Shown: positions 42,990-54,791, counted from the stretch's first letter. The stretch: DNA of 64,000 nucleotides from Lumbricus rubellus (GCA_945859605.1 OX243816.1:28051143-28115142), one strand, 5' to 3'. A program made the numbers and translations. The notes: generated from the letters alone by a model not told the origin.

Positions 42990-43620
42990 AACAATTATAA
43001 AGCGCCTCTATAGTAGGGTGACCGTGAAACGTTCAGAGGAGCCTCCAATGCGCATGCAAGGCTCCGCGAGAAGAAGCAGGTTTGAGAAGAGACAAAGGAG
43101 AGAAGAGACCGCCAGACAGAAGTATAGAGCGAACATAAAGAGAAAGCATTGCAAAGAAAAGTGTCAATTGAGGCAAATGATCGAGACTGAGCCATAGCCT
43201 AGCTGTTCTTTACCAAGGAACCAAGAGGGAAAATCTGTTGGATGTACGGAGTGGACAGTGAGAGGAAGCTGAGTGAGGACGAAAGTCCGACGAAGTAGCC
43301 TATAACACTAGAATGACTAGACAGATATTTTGGGGCAAGATTCCGCCGAGTCTTTAGGATCAGAGTGAGGATCTTAAATTGTTTGCGAGCACGGAGAGGA
43401 AGCCAATGAAGTTCACCAAACATAAAGATAAAGATGCAAGAGTAGCCTACATGGGAAATCGAGCAATCAGTCTAGCAGCTGAGTTGCTGAGTTGAGAACC
43501 GATCGACTGAATCGATGGAAGACGAACTTTTGGGATGTCCAATGAGCAGAGCATTGAAGAAGTCAATTCGAGCACACAGGTCTATAAAAGCGCCAATAAT
43601 ATGGTAGTGAAGTAGCCTAA
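42990..43620 (-). mobile_element. Decayed CR1/L2-like LINE, relative of 11691-12975
   Basis: 3' end aattataaagcgcctctata at 42992 matches the LINE tail. Broken frames give MAQSRSFASID and FGELHWLPLRARKQFKILTL. Stops and shifts throughout. Confidence 0.75.
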
Positions 43621-43934
43621 TACTCTGTAGGAGTTACAAAAGACTATTTTAAAAGTTTAGACTGTCGGCCTAATAGCAGATAAACAACATAATTGCTCTT
43701 TGTCTAGAAATATTTAAATTTAAAGTTACAGTAGGATATTATAGGCCAGGGCCTATTATAATGAGCGATCAAGAATGTACGCTATACGAATAAGTTTAAT
43801 GCTAGTTTTGCAACAAGTCGCCAAACACGCCACATATAGGCCTAGACGGTAGACCTACTATTGCTCCGCAAAGGGGCACATGTGCGCCACCCTGATTTTG
43901 CGCATATTCCCTAAAAAATTTAGATTACGTGGCT
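43621..43934. other. Spacer
   Basis: No gene or repeat recognised. Confidence 0.4.
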
Positions 43935-44540
43935 CAGGGGTTATTTTAACGTGCAGCTGGACACAAAGTGTGTAGTTGGAAAACGAATTTGTGCAGTTGA
44001 AAATCAGGTTTTGTGCAGTTACTTTTTTACACACATTCGCATAAACGATGTAAGTAGCTAATATATTTTAATTAAACTAATTGTAACAAGCAAGATTATA
44101 ATACATTTTTGCCGTGAATTTTATTTTCAATATCTACTGACCGCTCTAAATGCATAAAATACAAGAAAACAAGTCTAGATATAAATGGCATATTCAAACA
44201 AGCTGTCTGATGCAAGCCATATACATGTAACGGTTAGCGAAACGAAATCGAATGCAAGATTCCCAGTTTGTAACAAAATAATGAGTTAAAAACGAAAGCC
44301 AGGCGGAGCACTCTGCTTTTGTGTTTACAACTTCAATAATTTTAAACAATAGACGTGAAAGCATACATGTATAAACATGAAGATTCGCAAATAATCTTAG
44401 CCTACACCGTATCAAAATTTCCATAATTCAGCTATTCCACGCAAAACAAGCCATGGCGGCAGGGCTTTTTTAAAAGAATTTTTAGAACCGCACAACTTCC
44501 CCAGCCTCCAATGCCGTAGCAGGATTTGATTTGGGGAGAG

Positions 44541-45165
44541 GGGTTTCTTCGGCGGAGAATTTCTGACGACGTTTTTTAGTCGTCAAAATGTCTGAAAACA
44601 CCTTTGTTTAGTCGACAGAATTTCTGAAGACAACTCATTTTAGTGGTCAAAATTTCTGAAGACACTTTTTTAGTTTTCAAATTTTCTGAAGACACCTTTG
44701 TTTAGTCGTCAAAATTTCTGACGACTTTTTTTAGTCGTAAAAATGTCTGAAAACACCTTTTTTAGTTGTCAAAATTTCTGTAGGTAGCTTTGTTTAGTCG
44801 TAAAAATGTCTGAAGACACTTTATTTTAGTCGTCAAAATATCGGAATTCCCTTTTTTTTAGGTTTCAAAATTTCTGAAGACATTTTTTTGGGTTGTCAAA
44901 ATTTCTGAAGACATTTTTTTAGGTGTCAAAATTTCTGTAGACACCTTTTTTCAGGTCTGAAAATTTCTGAAGAGATCTTTTTTAAGGTGTCAAAATTTCT
45001 GAAGACACCATTTTTAGTCGTCATAATTTCTGAAAACACCTTTCTTAGTTGTCAAAATATCTGAAGACACCTTTGTTTAGTCGTCAACATTTCTAAAGAC
45101 ACCTTTTTTAGGTTTCAAAATTTCTGAACACACCTTTTTAGTCGTCAAAATTTCAGAAGACCATC
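44541..45165. repeat. Degenerate tandem repeat, TTTAGTCGTCAAAATTTCTG unit
   Basis: About 17-18 units of roughly 35 bp, core GTCGTCAAAATTTCTGAAGA then CACCTTTTT. The units diverge from each other, so the block is old. Not CRISPR: no conserved-repeat/unique-spacer pattern. Confidence 0.75.
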
Positions 45166-45666
45166 GGAAACGGCTTTCTTAATATCTTTCGCTTAATTTC
45201 ATGTTTTTTTCATTACGTGCAAGTGAATAATATTATATTTTTTACATTTTAAATTTCGGATGGTGTTTTCATGGTATTATTTCATGGTTTGTACATCATG
45301 TGCTAGTAAATGCATTATATTATATTTTACATTTTCCATTGGGGGGGGGTGTTCACTGTTCAAACACCAAAAACACCTCCCTAGCTACGGCCTAGGCGCC
45401 AATTTGCGAACGAAACTAAGATGGACCTATCAAACTCCTCCACTCAGTTTTTCTACTGTAAGCATTGTTGCAAAATAAGGTATTGGTTTGGTTACGCTGG
45501 TTTCAAAGCTTATAGCTGCAAACTTCAATCACAAAATGAGGCTTCTCTAAATGTCTTTTTAAAATATAGCGTATTATTCCAAATCGGAAGACAATGAACT
45601 TTCAAAAAAACTGCACTAATCCAGTTAGAACTTTAGTAGAACTGCACATTTTGGGTAGAACTGCAC

Positions 45667-46411
45667 CATGGGCGCCCGCACATAGGGGCAGGGGGGGCAC
45701 TTGCCCTCCTGGAAAGTTGAAACATATTTTTCTAACTACTACTTTTGGGTTTAAAAAAAATTTCTTCGCATTAAAGCACTAATGATACGAATGATACATA
45801 CAGTGAAAGTCAGAAATCTATGTTTAGAAATCTCTTTAGAAATAAACATGCTCTTAATTTTCTGCCTTGCATTATCAACATCTTGCTAAAGGCTGGAACA
45901 GTGACCATTGGTTGTTAACCCTACGGCAGGCGCCCTTGCAAATAGTATTTTTTAAATATCGATTACGGCCTATAGCCTACTTGATTGGAATCTCGCTGTC
46001 GTGCAACCTTTCACAACTGCACAAAATTAAGTATCAATAGAAGTAGCTAGAGAAACACTTGCACCTTGAAAACTGACACCTATATTTTTTCACTTATTCA
46101 TTCATTCATTCATTCATTCATTCATTCATTCAATGGACTTATATTATTACAGTGCCGCTTCAGGAACCCACTTTTAACATCTACTTTTAAGAAAATTTAT
46201 TCTCACTAAAGAAACTAGGCCTATTCATATTAATTACAGATGATACACAAAATGAAACTGAAAAATTTGCATTAAGAAACCTCATTGACAAATACCCGTG
46301 ATTTTAATTTCCAGCTTTGCATTTTCCATGCTCTTGTTAATAGAACATCTGCGGTAACTGTGATCATCGAAAAAAATCCCCCCCCCTGCCAAAATTTCTG
46401 CGGGCGCCCAT
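45667..46411. mobile_element. MITE, GGCGCCCGC-TIR family (copy 2), TSD GAACTGCAC
   Basis: 745 bp; ends CATGGGCGCCCGCA and its inverse. GAACTGCAC at 45658-45666 and 46412-46420. Contains (CATT)n at 46096-46130, probably another insertion. Nested in the hAT-type element. Confidence 0.8.
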
Positions 46412-46689
46412 GAACTGCACGTTAAAAAGCCCTGTTAGTCTCAATAATGACCAATTTACCCGATGTAGGATGCTTTTCTGAAAATATGTGCAGTTGAGAA
46501 ATTTCCTTAAAATAACCCCTGACGTGGCTATTATGATTATTACCACACGATTTTCAACGCGATCAATATATAATATGGAAAACCTAAATTCTTTACTTTA
46601 ACTATTAGAATTCTCGAAAACCTAAATTTTTTACTTTAACGTCTAGAAATCTCACTTGGTCATGCTTAACATTAATATAGGCCTCGATT

Positions 46690-46940
46690 ACTCTTAAGAA
46701 CTCTTACCCTGTCTCGTCTGTTCCTACACCCTCCAATTTGCGGCCCCCAGACGACACCCGACTGTTCCGCCCCTCTGATCCTATAATCGTAACTCGACCC
46801 AGACCACCACAGAATAGGCCTACTCTCGCGGACAGCCCTTCTAAGTTCTAACTCAACGCAGCGCTCGTGAATAAGCTGGTGCCCCGCGTTTGGCCTTCGA
46901 GTAGCGCTTTAGAAATCTCGAGTTTACGATTACGATTAGT
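46690..46940 (+). repeat. Dispersed repeat, ATTACGATTACG-ended family
   Basis: Contains gaactcttaccctgtctcgt, cctccaatttgcgg, then gtgaataagctggtgccccg and gcgctttagaaat, ending ttacgattacgattag. Homologous to 2265-2400 (minus) and 17695-17815 (plus). Likely a SINE or LINE tail. Confidence 0.55.
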
Positions 46941-47049
46941 CCTCCCTCTGGGGGAGAGGTATCCACTATCCAGGTTTCCTGGGCGGGGAAAACGAGCGTC
47001 TGGCAGACGATCGCCGAAGAGCGTAGAGGGAAGAGTTTGGAGAGGGGAT

Positions 47050-48619
47050 CAGGGCCGGATTAACCAGTACGCCATGTCTGCCATGGCGGCGGGCCCCCCG
47101 TCGTCAGGGGCCCCCCGTGCGAGAACACAAAGAATTTTTAATGTGCATTTTCCCATAAATTTATTCAACTTCACTTAAAGGACAGTGTGTAAATTTAAGT
47201 CAATTGCTGATTTGTTTTTATGAGCAAACAATGCATTGTGTGCCCTATAGCCTATAACTCTTAGAGTAGGCCCAGGGCCGGCGCTAGCACCCCCATACCC
47301 CCCATTTGGGGGGCCCCGAGTTTGAAGAGGCCCCCAGGGGGCCCCAAAATTAGCTGGTCATTGTGGCTATTTGTGACTGTATATTTCTTAAACCGGCGCA
47401 TTTATTTGAGGCACCAGATCCGGTCTGGTGCATGCCTCAACTAACCATATGGCACTGCCATAGCAGACCTAATGCAAACATCATACCGGCCATATTGATT
47501 TTGGGCGTAAGTAAAGCCATTTAAACTAACTCAGGCAGTTTCGTCCACTTTCTCAAACACAACATTTATAAATTGTAGGCCTAACTTATTGTAATTGCTA
47601 ATTGGATGAGGCTCCAAAATAAAACCTGCGTGAGGCCCAAACATTAAACCCTGTGTAGGGTTCCAGATCTGATGTCCATGGTACGTGTCTGATCTCAAGT
47701 TTGCAAGGGGCCTCAAATGTAGCTGGTAATTATACCTTGCATGACGGGCCTGACGGCTCATTCCTGAAACCAAGGTATGGGGGCCTCAAGTTTTATTTGG
47801 GGGGGGGGCCTCCGGTGCCCTAGCGCCGGCACTGAGTAGGCCTACCGGTATAAGATCCCTGGCATGAATTCCATGATTATAATTGTATTGACGAAAGTAA
47901 ACGATCCCAAAAAACAAAATATTTCAACTTTCCAGTGCACAAAATAGGAGAATAGCCAAAGAACCCTCTGGTAGAAAAACAGCATTAATTTCTCTGTTCC
48001 AAAACTGAATTTTTTCATAAACTCCAGATGGGTCAAAGGAAGGGGTTGGATCGGTTTGTTTAATGGTTATAGTTAGGCCCTAAGCGCCAAGGACTGAAGG
48101 TACAATGTAGGCCTATATAATAGGCCTACACGTCTAAAGAACCTAAAATCTGTGGGTCAGCAGGTGTCTTAAAGGTTACAACGCATATTTCTGCTAATAG
48201 ATACTGTTTCTTTCAATGACATTCTTCACCAGTTTGCCACCGCCATTAGCAGAAAATTTGAACCATAGCATGGGTGCTCGCGTAGGCGAAGACTTGGCAT
48301 TGGCCTTTGGGGGGGGGGGCTGTGAGCGAGCAACCGGAGGACGATCGCCGAGGAGCGAAGCGCCAAGCACCTCCCCTTTTTTAAATTTCCACACAACAAC
48401 AGTATATAGCAATAATGTTTAGGCTGTCATTTCAAAGACATTTCTCATCATATGATTCATTTCAGGGCTCATATTCGTGATTAATCAATTATAGGCATGC
48501 AATAGCAATTTAACATGTGAGAGGAATTTCTGAGGACCATGGTGACGGAAGGTCAAGGTAGATTAAGGGCCCCCCGGAGAATATGGCGGTGGGCCCCCCG
48601 AGAGCTTAATCCGACCCTG
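47050..48619. mobile_element. hAT-type element, ends CAGGGCCGGATTAA, TSD GAGGGGAT
   Basis: 1570 bp. CAGGGCCGGATTAACC at 47050 and inverted CAGGGTCGGATTAAGC at the right end. GAGGGGAT flanks at 47042-47049 and 48620-48627. The phrase gggccccccg occurs inside both ends. Contains a second hAT-type element. Confidence 0.85.
47273..47834. mobile_element. Nested hAT-type MITE, ends CAGGGCCGGCGCTAG, TSD AGTAGGCC
   Basis: 562 bp. CAGGGCCGGCGCTAGC and inverted CAGTGCCGGCGCTAG. AGTAGGCC at 47265-47272 and 47835-47842. The interior repeats ggggcctc-type motifs. Confidence 0.85.
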
Positions 48620-48647
48620 GAGGGGATGCTCCTCCTCCCAATTTTTT

Positions 48648-49142
48648 GGTTCCACGACAATTGGTCTTCCGACAACTCGTCTACCGACAACTCGTCTACG
48701 GGCACCTGGTCTATAACGACAACTGGTCTATAACGACAACTGGTCTACAGACAACTCGCATTGATGTAACAGAAGCTGGATTTATGAATTTTTATATCTT
48801 AAATGGAAGCTGGATGAACGATTATCATTCATGTATTTCAACATGCATCCAACTTCTACTTCCGATCTAAAAATACCTTCAGCCAGCTTCCATTTCTCGC
48901 TCGTTACTTTCGTAAATCTAACTTCTATTTCAGATATAAAAGTACCCTCATCCAGCTTCCATTACTTAAGCGTTTTTCATCAATCCAGATTCTATCTCAG
49001 ATCTAGAAATAACATCATCCAGCCTTTGTTGCTCATGCGTTATTTTCGTCAATCCGGCTTCTATTTCACATATAATAGAACCATAATCGAGATTCCATTT
49101 CTCTTGCATTTTTTCAACAACCCAACCTCCATTTCACCTATA
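48648..49142. mobile_element. Phrase-repeat element, GACAACTGGTCTAC type (copy 2)
   Basis: Left end ccacgacaattggtcttccg, then gacaactcgtctacc twice and aacgacaactggtctat twice. Interior phrases gaagctggatgaa and inverted catccagcttccattt repeat about ten times. The right-hand phrase end is missing; the copy stops at a (CTATA)n run. Confidence 0.65.
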
Positions 49143-49222
49143 TTATACTATACTATACTATACTATGCTAAGCTATGCTATGCTATACTACACTACACTA
49201 TACTATGCTATGCTATGCTATA
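49143..49222. repeat. (CTATA)n microsatellite
   Basis: Imperfect ctata/ctatg pentamers, sitting at the 3' end of a minus-strand SINE. Confidence 0.8.
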
Positions 49223-49445
49223 CTATACTATACTATATTTGAATTTTATAAAGCGCCTCTCACAGTACAATCTAATCAGAGGGGCTCCCAGTGCGAAGAT
49301 ACGAAGCGCCTGAGCAATTGCGAATGAAGGCCTTGCGGCCCTTGCCCAAGGTCCCTAACTCCCTGCGCTCGGCTTGAGGTGGATTCGAACCTGCAACCCT
49401 CCGGCTGCAAGGCAACGAGCATACCACTACACCACCGCGCCCACA
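49223..49445 (-). mobile_element. tRNA-derived SINE with LINE-type 3' tail
   Basis: Minus strand: gtgggcgcggtggtgtagtg head with A-box-like TGGTGTAGTGG and B box GGTTCGAATCC (49381-49391), then a body, ending gaggcgctttataaaattca and pentamer repeats. The tail matches the 3' end of the CR1/L2-like LINE at 11691. Confidence 0.8.
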
Positions 49446-49454
49446 TTGTATTGT

Positions 49455-50000
49455 ATATAAACATTTGTAAAGCGCCTTCTAGAGACTAGCTATTCAGAGG
49501 CGCTCTCAATGTGACAGCTGCAGGAAATAAGAAAGACTTCAAATAGCGAAGGGCTGAAGATGACAGCCCCAATAAGATCTTACTATTCGGATAGTGGCAG
49601 GGAGATCATTCCAATTATGGCAGTCCTTGTCCTTCGAACCAAGAGATCAAGTCGATCAGCAGGCCGGAGAGGGCGGGAAGAGACTGCGAAGAGCTATGTG
49701 CACGAAGTTACTGAGATATTTGGTAGCTTCTCCAGTTTTGGTTCTTGAGACTAAGAGCAGTAGGCTACCTTGATTTGAAACGAGAGGCAACAGGAAGCCA
49801 GTGAATAACATCTGTCATGTAGGTAGAAATTTGAGAGTAGCGAGGTAGACGAGCATTGGATGCTGAGTTCATAAATGACTGAACGGATGATAAGCAAACT
49901 TTGGGAAGCCCGCAAATTGTGAGTTGCAGTGGTCGTATCGACAACAGATTTATAAAAGCATGAACAATGGTTTTGAATACAGAAGAGGAAAATATATTTG
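49455..50000 (-). mobile_element. Decayed CR1/L2-like LINE
   Basis: 3' end aaacatttgtaaagcgcctt at 49460; the rest mirrors the LINE 3' coding region (agcgaggtagacgagcattg, ataaaagcatgaac) with many breaks. Confidence 0.6.
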
Positions 50001-51065
50001 GCCCTATATAGGCTATTGCTCTTTTTCAGCGCTAGTCATTGCTGCATTGACTCCTTTACATAGGATATTGCCCTTTTTGTCGCAAATGAGGTCGCTCTGA
50101 AATTGAACCAATCAGATTTGGAGATATCAGCCCATATTGCTTTAGGCCTATTCTCCTGGAATCGAAGAAAATGCGATCTGCATTCATGAAGCATGGGCGG
50201 CGGGCGCCCGCACATGGGGGCAAAAGGGGCACTTGCCCGCCTGGAAAATCGACACCAGTTTTGTAACTTCTACTTTTGTGTTTTTAACAAATTCCTTTGC
50301 ATTCGAGAATTAATCATAGGCCTACCAATGAAGCGCAAAGCGAAAACTAGGAAATCTACAGTTAGAAGCTTATAATTTTATGAAAATAAGCACGATTTTA
50401 ATTGTCTGCCTTTCATTAAAACTGTAACAATGACCATTGACCATTGTATTCCACTTCTTTTGCATGTCTGCGTGTATTTGGTTAATTTTCAAAGCAACTA
50501 TGGCAGCAGTGCAACCCAATAAAGGAATACTTTATTCAAAATCTCCTGGTACAATGCAATGTAATGTAGGCTATAACTGAATTACCGGCACGAAAAAAGA
50601 CAACTGCAGTGTCTATCAAATCAGTAAAAGCAACCAGAAACTAAAAATCAATCAATTGACATAAATTTCTGGTGTCAATTGCAAAAGAATCCAAAACTGT
50701 GTTTCTGAAAGAAAACTTGCTATAAAAAAGAGATAATTAAACAATCAAAGCTAGGCCTACATAAAAGTCATAGTAAGGACTAAAGAGTTTCATCGGCAAT
50801 GTCTCACAACATTTTATGAATCAACTTTGTTTATTGAAACTTGCAACTCTCTGTACATACACAATCTAGTTTTATAGCTATTTCTTCCAACAGATACGAT
50901 TAGATTTGAATCCATAGCCTAATGTCCATTAAAAGCTTAGAACATGATAAACTCAGAAGAATGAGAAACAGAAACATTGAATAATCATACTATATTTTTA
51001 GATTGAATGCCATTAGTAACTATGGATGAGTTTTAAATTCAACTGTAGAATTTCTGACGATGAAA
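50001..51065. other. 3' flank of right sulfatase, with MITE copy 3
   Basis: 50200-50445 is a truncated copy of the GGCGCCCGC-TIR MITE. 50690-51065 matches the 3' UTR of the middle copy. AATAAA on the minus strand at 50531-50536 is a possible poly(A) signal, 530 bp past the stop. Confidence 0.5.
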
Positions 51066-51334
51066 TTAAACCCATGGACTCCAGACGCCATCATGGAGCG
51101 CTGGGTCACAAAGTGGGTCATCCTCAGGAAATCGTACAGGAACTGCAATTGACTGGTAGTAGTCCAGACGATTCAAAAGCTGAATTGCAATATCTTGGTT
51201 CTCTTGGAAAACGTCCGTGGTTTCTTTGGGATCTGTGGAGAGGTCAAACAACCATATGTTCTTCGCTTTTGGATCTGGGTCTGGGATGGAATCTAATGCA
51301 GGATCCTCAGGTGGTGCCACCCAGCTTCCGTTGC
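51066..51334 (-). CDS. ARSB-like: Right sulfatase exon 8
   Basis: 269 nt; [20 protein letters not shown] to GVWSPWV and TAA. Open in the ancestral frame. Confidence 0.85.
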
Positions 51335-52585
51335 CTAGGTAACAGAAGAAATATTGTAGACATGTATATAGTCATTTCCAGTCTTACAAAACACTGTCTT
51401 TGCCTAGTCACATATGAGAAGTGTCACTGAAAGATCATGAATTTTGTCAGTATATCTAGAAAACGTCATATACAATAACCATCCTAATTTTAAAAACACA
51501 CACTTCTTGAACACTTAAACCTCATAACAATCAAAATTATAGTGGCATAATTAGGCGATGGTCGCATGCCTCAATGCCGCATGGAATAATTTCTGAATCT
51601 GAGTAGTCTGCATAGAAGCTGCACTATATAAAAACTCAATAAAAGAAATAATAATGATGATGATGATGATGATAATGATGATGATGATGATAATAATAAT
51701 AATAATAATAATAATAGTAATAATAACTTTCGCCCGCAAAGAAATCGACGATTAGGGCCATTCTGGACTGGTTTTTAAACAAGTAGTTAGCAGTAAAGTC
51801 CCTGAGGGATCCTATATACCTCGGGCAAAAAAAATAATATAACTTTCCGTCAATTTAAACCAGTTTCAGGCCATTCAAAACTCAACGCATGTTCCTCTTC
51901 TTCACTCGCTGCATTAGATCGCCATTGTGAACTTCACTGGCATGCAGTCTTTACTCATTAATGACGAGCTGCATTGGTTCCTTTGCCACGTTTTTACAGG
52001 GATGTTGATAAAGTGTCATAATAAAGATTGAAGATTTAGCAGGCCTAATATGAAACTGGTTTATTATCATATGATTATAAACCAGTTTCATATTAGGCCT
52101 GCTGTATTTTTATCTTTGACTGAGTTCGTCATTCTACATACATTCAAACCTCAGATTCAGATTTTGTGACTCTGCAACAACAGTAAATTGCTTTAAGTAA
52201 ATATGTTAATTAATATTCAAATTATAGGTAGCCTATGATAGTTGTAAAAGTACAACAGCAGGCGACTATTGTTAAGTGCAACAGAAAGAGTGTATATAAA
52301 CTACAGCAGCTGCTAGCATTAGAACTTCGCGATGCACCCACACGAATATTATTCACGTACATAAAAGCCTGTCAGACTTTCAGAACTCAAACATCAGTTA
52401 GGCCAATAGCAGTACTCTCTGAGAGATAATCAAAGGTAAGCAAATTACTAGACACACACATATGCATATCAATTTATGATACAATCTGGTGTTAAAGAAA
52501 GAAAGGAGAAGGACAGGATAATATATAAAGCTGATCATAATGAAAATAATAGACAGCCAATGAATCAATGGAAATCTGTATCAAC
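51335..52585. other. Right sulfatase intron 7
   Basis: Contains (ATG)n/(AAT)n at 51647-51722 and a near-perfect 66-bp palindrome at 52038-52103. Otherwise homologous to 19579-20708. No gene. Confidence 0.5.
52038..52103. repeat. 66-bp palindrome
   Basis: Arms of 27 bp (AGCAGGCCTAATATGAAACT onward, 52038-52064; inverse 52077-52103) around a centre that is itself nearly palindromic (atcatatgat). The homologous intron of the middle copy (about 20100-20160) has no such palindrome. Confidence 0.8.
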
Positions 52586-52741
52586 CTGGATCGCCTGTAA
52601 TAAGTTTCCAGTTTCCAACTCACTCGAATAGCAGCTGCAATACGATTGTCGAAATTGGAAATGTTCAGGTTCTGTCCATTTTTCTGTTTCAGTGGATCAA
52701 TGTTGTGCAAAAGCTCAACACGTGGACTGTAAGTTCCTTCA
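52586..52741 (-). CDS. ARSB-like: Right sulfatase exon 7 with ACTC duplication
   Basis: 156 nt. [33 protein letters not shown], then shifted frame. The duplication also creates GTGAGT in the sense strand. Confidence 0.85.
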
Positions 52742-53306
52742 CTGAGTACGTAAATTGTCATATATTACATTAACAGCAAAAACTAATAATAATATTAAAG
52801 CAAATTACAATTATGCTTTTATTTGTGTGCAACCTGTTGCACATACTAATACTTATTCTATTATTCCAAGTGTATTTGTAATCATAACTTAAAATCAAAT
52901 TCTTAAAAAAAAATTTTAATTGGTCTATTTCTTTCCCAAGGCATAGCAGAAATTAGGCTACAGAAGTCTATAGAATAATTCTTGTTCTTATAATGTTTCA
53001 ATTGTATTTTTAATCATCACTTAAAATCAAATTCTTATTCCTTATGTTTAAACTACCTGGTAATCTATTTCCTACCCAAGTCATAGGTGAAATTACAGAA
53101 GCTTAGAAAATCATTCTTTTAGAAATATTCCTTTAGTCAAATCTTCTTGTAATAGGCCTACTCCGTATCACTTATCTCAATTCTTTTTTACATTATTGCT
53201 CTAATTCATGATTCAGAGTCTCAGTTTAATTCTCAGTCAGTTTTCCAGCCTCATTATAATTCTCATTCGCAAATCATAATCATGGCAAGCATAAGCAAAT
53301 TTCAAC

Positions 53307-53547
53307 CTGATAGTTTCCCAAACATCAAATCCATCCAAGTCAAGTCCAGCAGTGCTGCCACCTGCCAGTTTTAGCAACGTTGGGAACCAGTCCGATACAT
53401 GTATTAGTCCGGTGTTGCTTGTTCCAGGTTTCTTGATAAGAGGACTATTGACAAGACCAACACCTCTCATTCCACCCTCCCATAGCGAATTCTTCCAGCC
53501 CCTTAGTGGCCAGTTGTTACCACCGTTATCCACTTGTCCACCATTAT
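53307..53547 (-). CDS. ARSB-like: Right sulfatase exon 6
   Basis: 241 nt. [49 protein letters not shown]. Intact. Confidence 0.9.
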
Positions 53548-53645
53548 CTAAAAACACAGATGAAATAGGAAATGGTTAAGTAGAAAATAAACAGTTTGTA
53601 TCCTAAACTAGTAGGCTATCTAGTTAGGCTACATTGTGTGTTCAA

Positions 53646-53713
53646 TATAGCGTAGCCGTTAGCTTGCCAGACTGTGAATCAGAAGGTCGGGGGTTCAAAT
53701 CCCTTCTAAGTCA
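53646..53713 (+). repeat. tRNA-like fragment, intron 5 of right copy
   Basis: tagcgtagccgttagcttgc, cagactgtgaatcagaaggt, then GGGTTCAAATCCC (B box). Orthologous to 22605-22668. Confidence 0.65.
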
Positions 53714-54791
53714 AAAATTTGGAACGATATTTCTGCCGGACCTGCACCTGCCTACAACTCAGCTATAATGACTTATGCTACCAGTGTAAAGATAGGATGG
53801 CTAAGGAGATAACTGCATCTGCATTCATATTCCTCATATGCCAAGGATAGGAAAGGTTAGTGGCTAACATGTCATACCATGGCTGCCTCAGGGATAACTT
53901 AAGGAACATTTTTGTCTTTCTCTAAATGAATTTTATAAATACGGTATAATACACCAACATTATTCACATTATCTGAAATCTTACTTACATCCAATTGTAT
54001 TATTATAATTTAATGCTTATAAATAATATGAATGGTTTTAAGTTCAGCATCTGTACACGAGTTTCACTGACACCGAGCATCAGTGCAACGTGAGCATAAC
54101 TCATGAGTTTAAAAAGTCAAGTGATGCCTATGAACAACGTACAAGTCCATCACTCTACAACACAATATCTACCCCCACCAATTCGTTAAACCTGTGTTAA
54201 TTCTGAATCTTAGACCTACTTGCGAAACTGAACTAAACACAGAACCAACATTACATTATTTCTTCTCACAGTTTTAGCACTCCAATTATGACAGTGTACT
54301 GTGTAGGCCTACTAAAATAAATTAAAGCAGATCATCGTTAAGACTAGTGTCATTCATCATCTGACTAGCCTATGTATCTCCATCATAAGTTTTAGATAAG
54401 ACATGATCTACCAGTGATGTCAAAAATCAAAAGTCCAATCAAATCATAATACCGAGGATATACTGGGTCTTCAATGAAGCCAGAGGGAAAGAAAAAATGG
54501 ACACCAAGTCAGACATACGATATTTAATTGAAGATAACAGCATAACAACTTCAACTTTGCATTAATAGTTGCCTTGAGTAACTACGAACAAACTGGCAAC
54601 AATCGAAAAGTAATGTTGCTTGCTTAAAAAATCACCACTAAGTCTTAAAGTAAAAAGTTATCTGTTAGCATCTGTAGTTATTGCAAATGAAGAGATTGCA
54701 GCATTATTCCATGGTTTATACAGACTACCCACGTGCTTTCCACTGTTCTTCACCTTCACTGCTAGGATAACTCATGAAAAAACAAGCATAC
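53714..54791. other. Right sulfatase intron 5, remainder
   Basis: No gene. It contains the empty site for the 2430-bp hAT-type element of the middle copy (53762-53781). Confidence 0.5.

Larger units (their letters stand above)
43935..46521. mobile_element. hAT-type element, ends CAGGGGTTATTTTAA, TSD ACGTGGCT
   Basis: 2587 bp. CAGGGGTTATTTTAA at 43935 and its inverse ending 46521; ACGTGGCT at 43927-43934 and 46522-46529. Near both ends the phrase GTGCAGTTG or its inverse (agaactgcac) is repeated. It contains the tandem block 44541-45165, an inner pair of ends CAGGGCTTTTTTAA/TTAAAAAGCCCTG (44461 and 46434), and a MITE at 45667-46411. No transposase identified. Confidence 0.85.

Noticed and set aside
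52620..52741. Alternative splicing at the new GTGAGT to rescue the right sulfatase
   Set aside because: Joining that donor to exon 8 leaves the reading frame shifted, so it would not restore the protein.
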